Origin: JBNGOQ01 sp050589645
Lineage (GTDB): Bacteria > Bacteroidota > Bacteroidia > Flavobacteriales > Flavobacteriaceae
Reading direction: 5' to 3'
Assembly: GCF_050589645.1 (NCBI RefSeq)
Contig: NZ_JBNGOQ010000001.1
Span: forward strand, 682,001-746,000
Length of the DNA: 64,000 bases
Part shown: positions 25,892 through 32,946 of the stretch, piece after piece
Layout of the letters: each line of letters starts with the position of its first letter
Position numbering within the stretch: position 1 is the stretch's first letter
Program-made: the position numbers and the translations under genes
The notes under the pieces: model-generated
What the model was told of the DNA's origin: nothing
The model's input: only the letters and a program-made list of their open reading frames with translations
Database searches by the model: none

Positions 25892-26188
25892 CTAGGCTAA
25901 GGCTTGATCAAACATCTCACTACGGCTTAGGAAGGATTTCCCGTTCTGGCATTTGTACTTTATTATGGGATAACCGATCCGCCAGAGTTCTTGCTTTACC
26001 CTATGAAATGCCAATGGCCCCTCAAAGAGAAAGAAGATCATCTGATTGTCCACATCAATGTCGATAATACGGATATCCATGAGCCGACTGAGGTTTCTGA
26101 TAATCTTTTGCTTGCAGGCGTCGGACCTGAGGTGCTGAATTTTTGCCAAGGCTCTCATACGTTTTTTTGTTATTGAATATAAGGCCAT
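25892..26188 (-). CDS. Small ferredoxin-fold (HMA-like) protein of unknown function
   Basis: 98 aa. After a basic N-terminus the order looks like an HMA-type beta-alpha-beta fold ('IIRNLSRLMDIRIIDIDVDNQMIFFLF', then 'AFHRVKQELWRIGYPIIKY'). The metal-binding Cys-x2-Cys is absent. It is divergent from usp copy 4, but the Fnr-type site between them has no matching minus-strand -7 box. A downstream ATG at 26158 is an alternative start. Not recognised as a named family. Confidence 0.55.
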   Translation of the reverse strand: MALYSITKKRMRALAKIQHLRSDACKQKIIRNLSRLMDIRIIDIDVDNQMIFFLFEGPLAFHRVKQELWRIGYPIIKYKCQNGKSFLSRSEMFDQALA

Positions 26189-26223
26189 AGGGGCTTTGTG
26201 GAAATGACCAATGTCAGTTCACA

Positions 26224-26266
26224 TGATTTTTGTCATTTTAGCTTCTGGGGGCCGATCGTATTTTTA
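26224..26266 (+). promoter_or_regulatory. Fnr-type site and -7 box for usp copy 4
   Basis: TGATTTTTGTCA at 26224-26235, 23-base spacer, TATTTTTA at 26259-26266. Predicted +1 near 26271, which excludes the long in-frame start at 26198 and supports ATG 26294. Confidence 0.87.
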
Positions 26267-26293
26267 CCGGTGACAACGATAAGTAATGTGGTT

Positions 26294-27133
26294 ATGAAAA
26301 ATGTTTTGATCCCCGTTGATTTTTCCGATAATTCGTGGAATGCGGTACAGTATGCAAAGGAACTCTTTCAAAGAACACCCTGCGTTTTTTATCTGTTCCA
26401 TATCAACGCCATTGCGCCCTATTCCGGTGCCGAAACTTCCATTGTAGGCTCTTCCAAGGTGTTGGAAGAGGCCGTTTTACAGGAGAGCCAAGAACGTTTG
26501 GACGAAGTGTTGAAACGTATTGAACAACTCCCTGTGAATACCGAACACCGTTTTGAGACCCTTACGGTATATGATTTCTTTGTCGATGCCATTCGCAAAC
26601 AAATAGCCGACAAGAAGATAGACCTGATCGTTATGGGAACCAAAGGGGCTTCGGGCCTCAAAAAGGTAACCATGGGCAGCAATACGGCCGATGTCATAAC
26701 CAAAGTGAAATGCCCCGTTTTGGCGGTTCCAGAAAATGCCGAATACAAAAAACCCAAGGAAATAGGATTTCCCACGGATTTTAATTTGAGCTATGATATA
26801 AAAGTGCTCGACACCTTGATAGAAATAGTCCAAATGCACCATGCTGCACTACGGGTATTGTACATTTCCGGAAAAGGCGAGGAATTGGATAGTGAACAAC
26901 ATAAGAACAAGGCATTCCTCCACGACTACTTTAAGGACTTGGAACACAGTTTTCATAGAGTGACCAGTAAAAAACTGGAAACAGCGGTACAATGTTTTGT
27001 GGAAAGCAGGGATTTGGACATGATCTCCATGGTCGCCAAGAACGTGAACTTTTTACAGCGAGTGCTTTTAAGACCTGCGGTCCAGGAAATTAGCTACCAC
27101 ACGGATGTCCCTTTCTTGGTGCTTCACGAGTAG
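26294..27133 (+). CDS. Tandem universal stress protein, copy 4
   Basis: 279 aa from ATG 26294; an upstream ATG at 26198 precedes the predicted transcript. Domain 1: 'MKNVLIPVDFSDNSWNAVQY' and the ATP loop 'MGTKGASGLKKVTMGSNTADV', the most canonical of the set. Domain 2: 'KEIGFPTDFNLSYDIKVL' and 'ISYHTDVPFLVLHE', lacking the loop. Pairs by similarity with copy 2. Cytoplasmic; role in low-oxygen or stationary survival is inferred. Confidence 0.9.
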   Translation: MKNVLIPVDFSDNSWNAVQYAKELFQRTPCVFYLFHINAIAPYSGAETSIVGSSKVLEEAVLQESQERLDEVLKRIEQLPVNTEHRFETLTVYDFFVDAIRKQIADKKIDLIVMGTKGASGLKKVTMGSNTADVITKVKCPVLAVPENAEYKKPKEIGFPTDFNLSYDIKVLDTLIEIVQMHHAALRVLYISGKGEELDSEQHKNKAFLHDYFKDLEHSFHRVTSKKLETAVQCFVESRDLDMISMVAKNVNFLQRVLLRPAVQEISYHTDVPFLVLHE

Positions 27134-27164
27134 CATCGCCGAGGTTAATCCAAGAATCCGGATT

Positions 27165-27467
27165 TCAGGGGGTATATGATTGTATGATTTTGATCAAATC
27201 GTTCTTTTGTAGTATACCGGACTGTCGCCACACCAAGGTTCCGTTTTGAAACAACAGTAGGGTGGGTACACCCCGGATCTGGTACCTATTGGAGATTTTT
27301 TGGTTTTTGTCCACATCGATCTTTACAATTTTGATCATGTCGCCCAAGTCTTGCTTTACTTCCTTTAAAATGGGTGCCAACACCTTACATGGGCCGCACC
27401 AATCGGCATAAAAATCAACGAGCACCAAAGGACCTGAGGTAATGACCGTTTTGAAATTGCTTTGCAT
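27165..27467 (-). CDS. trxA: Thioredoxin
   Basis: 100 aa from ATG 27467, giving the usual thioredoxin size; a start at 27491 adds eight unlikely residues. The active site is 'DFYADWCGPCKVLAP', and cis-Pro is in 'IRGVPTLLLF'. Reduces protein disulfides in the cytoplasm. It lies between usp copies 4 and 5 on the opposite strand, 31 bases from the end of copy 4. No well-spaced Fnr-type promoter exists on its strand, although the palindrome at 27518 lies just upstream. Confidence 0.93.
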   Translation of the reverse strand: MQSNFKTVITSGPLVLVDFYADWCGPCKVLAPILKEVKQDLGDMIKIVKIDVDKNQKISNRYQIRGVPTLLLFQNGTLVWRQSGILQKNDLIKIIQSYTP

Positions 27468-27517
27468 GCACTTAGGATTTAATACGTGCAATTTAAGAAA
27501 ATACCCCTAAGGCCAAC

Positions 27518-27560
27518 TGACGAATATCATGGTTTTTGGGGCGTCTCGATTCTATTTTTG
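27518..27560 (+). promoter_or_regulatory. Fnr-type site and -7 box for usp copies 5 and 6
   Basis: TGACGAATATCA at 27518-27529, 23-base spacer, consensus TATTTTTG at 27553-27560. Predicted +1 near 27565, 21 bases before the ATG at 27586. Confidence 0.88.
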
Positions 27561-27585
27561 AATGGTAATCCAAAAACGCTAAAAA

Positions 27586-28434
27586 ATGAAAAAGATTTTG
27601 CTCCCCACCGACTTTTCGGACAACGCCTATAACGCCATATGTTATGCCCTCAAACTTTTTAAGAACGAGGAATGTGCCTTTTATTTGGTGCATACCTATA
27701 CCCCGGCAATTTATCAAGCAGAGTATGTGCTTCATAGTCCGGGACAGGTAGGTCTGGGCGATGTACACCAGACCAGGGCACTCTCACAACTGCAGAAGTT
27801 GATGGACCAACTGCATGAGGACTTTAACAATCCGAAACACCTATTTGTACCGCATGCCGCCTTTAACCTTTTGGTCGATGAAATAGTAGACATGGTACAG
27901 AAGGAGCATATAGATCTGATTATTATGGGAACGCAAGGCGCCACAGGGGCCAAGGAGATATTTTTGGGCACCCATACGGTCCATGTCATAAAAAAAGCGG
28001 GTTGTCCGGTAATTGCGATTCCTCCACACTTTGATTATGAAACCCCCAAGGAAATCTTATTTCCAACAGACTATGAGGTAGACTACAAGGCGGTACAACT
28101 GGATCAACTGCTGGATCTTGCAAGGGAGCATATTTCCAGGGTTGAGGTAGTGCATATTTCAACGGGCTATGAGCTTGGTGAGGCACAGCTTCGGAACAAA
28201 GCCGAATTGGAGGAAATTTTGGATGGTATTGCACATTTGTTCCACGATATGCCCAATCAGGATGTCATATCGGGAATAAATAACTTTCAAATGAAAAAAA
28301 AGGTAAACTTACTGGTAATGATCCAGAACAAACATACTTTTTTGGAGCGCCTTTTTATTGAACCCGTCATTAAAAAAATTGGTTTTCATATCACCATACC
28401 TTTCATGGTCATCCCACCAACACTAAAAAAATAA
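27586..28434 (+). CDS. Tandem universal stress protein, copy 5
   Basis: 282 aa. Domain 1: 'MKKILLPTDFSDNAYNAICY' and ATP loop 'MGTQGATGAKEIFLGTHTVHV' (GT in place of GS). Domain 2: 'KEILFPTDYEVDYKAVQL' and 'IGFHITIPFMVIPPTL', no loop. The next usp gene starts 4 bases after its stop, so the two form an operon from one Fnr-type promoter. Confidence 0.9.
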   Translation: MKKILLPTDFSDNAYNAICYALKLFKNEECAFYLVHTYTPAIYQAEYVLHSPGQVGLGDVHQTRALSQLQKLMDQLHEDFNNPKHLFVPHAAFNLLVDEIVDMVQKEHIDLIIMGTQGATGAKEIFLGTHTVHVIKKAGCPVIAIPPHFDYETPKEILFPTDYEVDYKAVQLDQLLDLAREHISRVEVVHISTGYELGEAQLRNKAELEEILDGIAHLFHDMPNQDVISGINNFQMKKKVNLLVMIQNKHTFLERLFIEPVIKKIGFHITIPFMVIPPTLKK

Positions 28435-28438
28435 TACG

Positions 28439-29287
28439 ATGCAAAATATTCTCGTCCTTACCGATTTTTCGAACAGCGCCTACAGTGCCCTGTTCTATGC
28501 AACACAGCTGCTAAGGTCAAAAGACTGCACCTTCTATCTATTGAACACCTTTAACGAAACCACGCCGCTGCGTACCAAACGCATAGCTAAACGCGAAGGG
28601 AGGGCGTTGCTTGCCCAACTGGGCGATGAATCCCAAGAAGGTCTTCAGTATTGTTGCCATAGAATTGTTCTGGACAATGACAATCCAAGGCACAACTTCC
28701 TTACAATTTCCAAAAATAGCGGCCTCGTGGAAACCGCCTCCAGAACCGTGGCAGAAATGGATATAGATCTTGTGGTTATGGGCAACAAGGGAATGACCAA
28801 TGCCAAAGCCACCTTTTGGGGCAGCAATACCACCAAAATCATCAATGGCTTGCGATCATGTCCTATCCTAACAGTGCCCAAGGAAATGGATTTTGTCTCC
28901 CCAAAGGAAATTGCCTTTGCCACCGATTATAAACACAGTTTTTGTGCCGAACAGCTGGAGCCCTTGCGGTTCCTGGCCAACCTTTTTAAGAGTAGTGTTC
29001 GCATCATGCACGTCAATGAGGAGAAGAAATTGGACAAGTACCAGGAATCCAATTGCGATACCCTTTGTAAATATCTCTCTGCAATTGATTGTACCATGCA
29101 TTGGATGCCTTATTTTGGAAGCAAGGCAGAGGCCATTGGCCTTTTTGTAAAGGAATTGGATGTTGATATGTTGGCTATGCTGAGCTACCAACATGGTTTT
29201 TTGGAAAAACTCTTACGGGAGCCGGTCATTAAACGGGTAAATTTTGATCTGGAAGTCCCATTTTTGGTCGTTCCCTGCCAAGACTGA
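28439..29287 (+). CDS. Tandem universal stress protein, copy 6 (altered ATP loop)
   Basis: 282 aa. Domain 1 begins 'MQNILVLTDFSNSAYSALFY', where the usual P-T-D is L-T-D. The nucleotide loop reads 'MGNKGMTNAKATFWGSNTTKI', so the second and third glycine positions are changed and ATP binding is doubtful. Domain 2: 'KEIAFATDYKHSFCAEQL' and 'FDLEVPFLVVPCQD'. The ending 'MLSYQHGFLEKLLREPVIKR' matches copy 1 ('MLHYQHSYLEKMTREPIIKR'), so these two are closest. No promoter of its own; follows copy 5 by 4 bases. Confidence 0.88.
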   Translation: MQNILVLTDFSNSAYSALFYATQLLRSKDCTFYLLNTFNETTPLRTKRIAKREGRALLAQLGDESQEGLQYCCHRIVLDNDNPRHNFLTISKNSGLVETASRTVAEMDIDLVVMGNKGMTNAKATFWGSNTTKIINGLRSCPILTVPKEMDFVSPKEIAFATDYKHSFCAEQLEPLRFLANLFKSSVRIMHVNEEKKLDKYQESNCDTLCKYLSAIDCTMHWMPYFGSKAEAIGLFVKELDVDMLAMLSYQHGFLEKLLREPVIKRVNFDLEVPFLVVPCQD

Positions 29288-29327
29288 TAATTATCATGGG
29301 AATCGTAGTCCGAGCCCTATATTTTTA
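29285..29327 (+). promoter_or_regulatory. Fnr-type site and -7 box for usp copy 7
   Basis: TGATAATTATCA at 29285-29296, a perfect palindrome overlapping the stop of copy 6. 23-base spacer, TATTTTTA at 29320-29327, predicted +1 near 29332, 20 bases before the ATG. Confidence 0.87.
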
Positions 29328-29351
29328 TAGGGTAATCTAAAAACTGCTACC

Positions 29352-30197
29352 ATGGACAAGAGGATACTATTACCTACTGATTTTTCCAAAAATGCACTCA
29401 ACGCCATTCGCTATGCCCTGGACCTGTACCAGGAGCAGGAGTGTACTTTTTATATTTTGAACGCCTATCAGGTGCACGGGTATTCCATAGACAGTATGAT
29501 GGTCCCGGAACCTGGGGAAGAAAGGTACGAAGCCGCCAAAAAAGCTTCGGAGGAAAGGATGTCCAAATTAATGGATGTTCTGGAATTTCAGCGAGATAAC
29601 CCCAAACACAGTTTTGAAACGATTTCAACCTTTAATTCCTTGTTGTACGCTGTTTCCACCACCGTGGCAAAAAAGGACATTGATCTCGTCATAATGGGAA
29701 CCAAAGGAGCAACAGGTGCCTCTGCCAATATCTTTGGCACCAACGCCGTTGATGTGATGGAGAACATTACGGCCTGCCCGGTATTGGCAATCCCGGAGAA
29801 TTATCGCTTTTCGCCTCCCAATGAAATTGTATTTCCAACAGATTATAGGACCGGCTTTAAAAGGAGGGAACTAAATTACTTGATGGAAATTTCCAGAATA
29901 CACAAGGCGCCTATCCGGTTACTACATGTAGAAAGGGAATCCAAATTGGATCCGGTACAGCAGGACAACAAAGCGCTTTTGGAAGAGATCATTGAGGGAA
30001 CGGACTATAGCAGCCATGTGCTGACCGATGTTAAGGTGCACACCGGCATCAATACCTTTGTGCAAAGTAGGGAAAGCGATATGATTTCCTTTGTAAACGA
30101 GAAACACGGTTTTTTCAATGCCCTGCTGTCAAAACCCCTTGTAAAGGAACTGGGATACAGTGCCAACATCCCTATTCTAGTATTGAACGCTAATTGA
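29352..30197 (+). CDS. Tandem universal stress protein, copy 7
   Basis: 281 aa. Domain 1: 'MDKRILLPTDFSKNALNAIR' and ATP loop 'MGTKGATGASANIFGTNAVDV' (GT for GS). Domain 2: 'NEIVFPTDYRTGFKRREL' and 'LGYSANIPILVLNAN'. It is followed after 10 bases by the eRF1-like small gene, probably on one transcript. Confidence 0.9.
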   Translation: MDKRILLPTDFSKNALNAIRYALDLYQEQECTFYILNAYQVHGYSIDSMMVPEPGEERYEAAKKASEERMSKLMDVLEFQRDNPKHSFETISTFNSLLYAVSTTVAKKDIDLVIMGTKGATGASANIFGTNAVDVMENITACPVLAIPENYRFSPPNEIVFPTDYRTGFKRRELNYLMEISRIHKAPIRLLHVERESKLDPVQQDNKALLEEIIEGTDYSSHVLTDVKVHTGINTFVQSRESDMISFVNEKHGFFNALLSKPLVKELGYSANIPILVLNAN

Positions 30198-30207
30198 TAA
30201 CACACAT

Positions 30208-30615
30208 ATGAAAAACATAGGAATCTGGCTCGATAAGGAAAAGGCCCATGTCCTTACCCTGACCTGGGAAGGAGAGACGTTTAAGACCATTTTTTCGGAG
30301 ATGGAGTTTTTTAACCCCAAAGGAGGCTCCGGGACAAAATCTGCAAAGTGGGGACCGCAGGACGTTGTTCAAGACAGCAAATATTTGGAGCGCGAAAAGC
30401 ATCAAATGAGAGGATACTTCAACAAGCTGGCAGATCACTTAAAAGAGGCGGATGCCCTTGCAATCTATGGGCCCGCGGACACCAATGAGAAATTCAGGAA
30501 GGAACTACAGGAAAACCATAAACAACTCGCTGCTAAAATAAAACTGGTCGCCAAAGCGGATAGCATGACCCTCAACCAAGTGAAGGCCCTAATCCGGGAC
30601 TTCTTTAAAAAATAA
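30208..30615 (+). CDS. Unknown protein, possibly bacterial eRF1-domain-like
   Basis: 135 aa. The first strand 'MKNIGIWLDKEKAHVLTL' and the later 'KEADALAIYGPADTNEKFRKEL' give an alternating beta/alpha pattern like eRF1/host-attachment type domains, which have strand-G-P-x-x-x-K blocks. It also has 'SKYLEREKHQMRGYFNKLADHL'. No catalytic signature. It follows usp copy 7 by 10 bases and so should be induced with it. A ribosome-associated stress role would fit the family idea, but the family call itself is weak. Confidence 0.55.
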   Translation: MKNIGIWLDKEKAHVLTLTWEGETFKTIFSEMEFFNPKGGSGTKSAKWGPQDVVQDSKYLEREKHQMRGYFNKLADHLKEADALAIYGPADTNEKFRKELQENHKQLAAKIKLVAKADSMTLNQVKALIRDFFKK

Positions 30616-30695
30616 TAGGGTCCGTTCGTCCTCGGTTTATGGCATACCCAACGGATCAGGCAATTTTGAAATCACGGCCCAATAGGTCGGAGCGC

Positions 30696-30738
30696 TGATT
30701 TTTATCATTGTTTGGATCCAGAATTCGGAATACTTTAT
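30696..30738 (+). promoter_or_regulatory. Fnr-type site for the 141-aa helical protein
   Basis: TGATTTTTATCA at 30696-30707, 23-base spacer, TACTTTAT at 30731-30738 (a weaker -7 box). Predicted +1 near 30743, 15 bases before the ATG. Confidence 0.8.
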
Positions 30739-30757
30739 GGGACAAATGGCATAGGCA

Positions 30758-31183
30758 ATGGAAAACAATGATATTGGAGGTGTTCAGGACAAGGAACTTG
30801 CAGAACTGTACAGTGATTCACAACAATGGAAATCGCAGTTACGTCTTATGGCAGACGAACTCCTTTTCATAAAACGCTTGTTGAATTCGTATGTGTTCGA
30901 ACCCAACACACCCAATCTGTTTGAACGTCTACAAGGATATCAAGACCGTCTAAAGCAAATACATAACCAAAGGATTGTGGTCCGTGGAAATATAACAAGG
31001 CACGAGAATGACTTGGGAGGCATATTGGAATGCACAGATAGGGCCTGTAGTTTGGAGTACTATAAAAAACATGAGCACTTGAGCAACGAAACGGCCGATT
31101 GTTTGCTGGATTTTCAAAACTTAAAGTCGGAAATCTTCAATTATGCCGGCGGGATTTTAAAAGGACGAAAACCAAGAAAATAA
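30758..31183 (+). CDS. Small helical protein, paralogue of the 31791 gene
   Basis: 141 aa, cytosolic, helical with coiled-coil tendency. Segments 'QQWKSQLRLMADELLFIKRLLNSY' and 'ITRHENDLGGILE' recur in the protein at 31791, with the same W-x-SQL, DE-x2-F and HEN spacing. Residues 90-115 contain 'CTDRACSLEYY', two Cys five apart. Not a family I recognise. Own Fnr-type promoter, so presumably induced with the Usp set. Confidence 0.75.
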   Translation: MENNDIGGVQDKELAELYSDSQQWKSQLRLMADELLFIKRLLNSYVFEPNTPNLFERLQGYQDRLKQIHNQRIVVRGNITRHENDLGGILECTDRACSLEYYKKHEHLSNETADCLLDFQNLKSEIFNYAGGILKGRKPRK

Positions 31184-31214
31184 CTCCTTGAATTATTGAA
31201 ATCAGGAATCAAAC

Positions 31215-31257
31215 TGATAAATATCATTTTGTCCCAAGGGGGTTCGTTCTACCTTAG
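31215..31257 (+). promoter_or_regulatory. Fnr-type site for the hsp20-ldhA operon
   Basis: TGATAAATATCA at 31215-31226, identical to the site of usp copy 3. 23-base spacer, TACCTTAG at 31250-31257. Predicted +1 near 31262, 37 bases before the ATG. Confidence 0.83.
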
Positions 31258-31298
31258 TGGACATATAAATTATTTATGAATCCAAAAATCATATCACC

Positions 31299-31733
31299 AT
31301 GTCATTAATCAAATTTAACAGAAATCGGTTTCCTTGGAACACCATAGGACACCTGGATACGGACAATTTCTTTTCCGACGATTTCTTTGTTCAAGAAGCC
31401 AATTGGCCTGCCATGAACGTGAAAGAACTCGAAGACGGTTTTGAAATTGAACTAGCGGCACCTGGCTTTAGCAAGAAGGATTTCGAAATTACCATGAAGG
31501 ACAGAACGTTGGAAGTCTGTGCCGAAAAAAGCAAGGAAGAGGTAGAGGAAGACAAGGAGTATACCCGTAGGGAATTTAATTATAGCTCCTTTAAAAGAGC
31601 CATGCACCTGCCCGATGCTATAGATGAATCCAAAGACGTTAGGGCCACCTACAAAAACGGGATTCTAACTTTGGGCCTTCAAAAGAAGGAGGTTACCAAG
31701 GAGGGGACAAAAAAAATAATCGAGGTAAACTAA
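31299..31733 (+). CDS. Hsp20/alpha-crystallin small heat-shock protein
   Basis: 144 aa. Alpha-crystallin domain at about 38-130: 'PAMNVKELEDGFEIELAAPGFSKKDFEI', 'RREFNYSSFKRAMHLPDAID' and the conserved 'KNGILTLGLQKKE', followed by a short C-terminal I-x-V-type tail ('IIEVN'). Holds unfolding proteins without ATP. Driven by an Fnr-type promoter, not a heat-shock signal that I can see. First gene of a likely four-gene operon that ends in ldhA. Confidence 0.95.
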   Translation: MSLIKFNRNRFPWNTIGHLDTDNFFSDDFFVQEANWPAMNVKELEDGFEIELAAPGFSKKDFEITMKDRTLEVCAEKSKEEVEEDKEYTRREFNYSSFKRAMHLPDAIDESKDVRATYKNGILTLGLQKKEVTKEGTKKIIEVN

Positions 31734-31743
31734 TTTGCCCAGT

Positions 31744-31772
31744 ACGGTGAGCGGAACCGTTCCGTTCACCGT
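31744..31772 (+). terminator. Hairpin after hsp20 (partial terminator or stabiliser)
   Basis: 13-bp stem 31744-31756 with 31760-31772, one G-T wobble, loop CCG, followed by GTTGTTCC and not a clean T run. It could cut transcription partly, so hsp20 would be made in excess over the genes behind it. Confidence 0.55.
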
Positions 31773-31790
31773 GTTGTTCCTAGATAAAAG

Positions 31791-32237
31791 GTGATGAGCG
31801 AGGTCAAGAAACAATACCAGTATGTGGAATGGATCAGTCCGGAAGAAATGCACCGGGCTTCCCTTCTATGGATGTCACAACTAAAATTTGCCAGGGATGA
31901 ACAGCGGTTCCTTAACGATTTGGTAAAGTCCTATACCCTACAACTTACGGATTCCGCGATTTTTGAAGAAAGCAAAACCGTGGTCGATACCCTGTTACAA
32001 ATGGAAAAAAGAATTGTTCCGCTGATGAAACAGGTACAGTTGCACGAGAATCAACTGGAGATCATGGTAGATAAAGTAGACCAGCTTCGAATGGAGCGGG
32101 CCTATGCGGCCACCCATAGGGATCTTATAACCAATATGGAGCAGTATATGGAAGCATACCGGGAGATAAAGCAAAACCTCTTCTCCTTGGTGTCCAAAGT
32201 AATGCGGAAAGAGAAACAGAAGCGATTGTTGCGCTAA
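31791..32237 (+). CDS. Small helical protein, paralogue of the 30758 gene
   Basis: 148 aa, helical, highly charged, no signal peptide. 'LLWMSQLKFARDEQRFLNDLVKSY' and 'QLHENQLEIMVDKVDQL' align with the 30758 product. Begins 57 bases after hsp20, past the hairpin at 31744, and ends 49 bases before the lipoprotein gene. Two neighbouring start codons, ATG 31791 and ATG 31794, cannot be separated. Function unknown; both copies sit next to stress genes. Confidence 0.75.
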   Translation: MMSEVKKQYQYVEWISPEEMHRASLLWMSQLKFARDEQRFLNDLVKSYTLQLTDSAIFEESKTVVDTLLQMEKRIVPLMKQVQLHENQLEIMVDKVDQLRMERAYAATHRDLITNMEQYMEAYREIKQNLFSLVSKVMRKEKQKRLLR

Positions 32238-32286
32238 AGAAACAGGCAACATCCGCCCAAAAACAGAAAACTTCTAAACATTTAAA

Positions 32287-32946
32287 ATGAAAAAATTGAT
32301 CATCTTGCTCGCACTGTCCTTAAGTGCCTGTTCGTCTACTCAATTGGTGAGCAATTGGAAGAATCCAGATATTGTCCTGTTCGATGCGTATAAGGTACTC
32401 ATCGTAGGCATGACCCAAGATCAGGACGCACGGGCCAGTTTTGAGCGCAAACTAAAAAGGGAATTTTCAAAAAGAGACGTGGAGGCTGTTCGCAGCCTAG
32501 ATCTTTTTGATGTAGAATTCACCTCTTCCGAGAAATCGGAAGAAGAACTTTCCGAGGTAGAACAGCAATTGCTCGATAAGGATTTTGACGCCATACTATT
32601 TACCAAGATCGTGGGTTCAGAGGACCGGCAGACCTTTAGAAAACGGATTTCCAAATTCGACGACAATTATTACGGGACATTCAGGGATGATTATTTGGGG
32701 CATCAGGATATTTACTATGAGACCGATTATTACGATGATTTTACGGTATACCATGCCGAAACCTCGCTGTATTGTATCTGCGTTGGGAAAGAACGCGAAC
32801 TCATCTGGCGGGGCGGAATAGATATTACCGATCCCGTGAATATTGAAAAGACCATTGATGATTATATAAAATTGGTCGTTTTGGCCATGGAGGAACAGGA
32901 CCTTATTTTTAGAAAGGAGCGCAAGGATGAAATTACTGGTCTATAG
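32287..32946 (+). CDS. Stress-island lipoprotein of unknown function
   Basis: 219 aa. Type II signal 'LIILLALSLSACSS' gives a lipoprotein. The next segment, 'STQLVSNWKNPDIVLFDAYKVLIVG', resembles the start of DUF4136-like lipoproteins. Acidic and Tyr/Asp-rich stretches follow ('FDDNYYGTFRDDYLGH'). It overlaps ldhA by 20 bases, so the two are coupled. Role not known. Confidence 0.75.
   Translation: MKKLIILLALSLSACSSTQLVSNWKNPDIVLFDAYKVLIVGMTQDQDARASFERKLKREFSKRDVEAVRSLDLFDVEFTSSEKSEEELSEVEQQLLDKDFDAILFTKIVGSEDRQTFRKRISKFDDNYYGTFRDDYLGHQDIYYETDYYDDFTVYHAETSLYCICVGKERELIWRGGIDITDPVNIEKTIDDYIKLVVLAMEEQDLIFRKERKDEITGL

Noticed and set aside
26186..26235. Possible divergent use of the 26224 site for the 98-aa HMA-like gene
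   Set aside because: The base run at the correct distance (CACAAAGC) is not a -7 box, and the predicted +1 would fall on the start codon.
27482..27529. Possible divergent use of the 27518 site for thioredoxin
   Set aside because: The minus strand has AAATTGCA at the required spacing; a TAAATTGC one base off is a weak match. Not enough to call.
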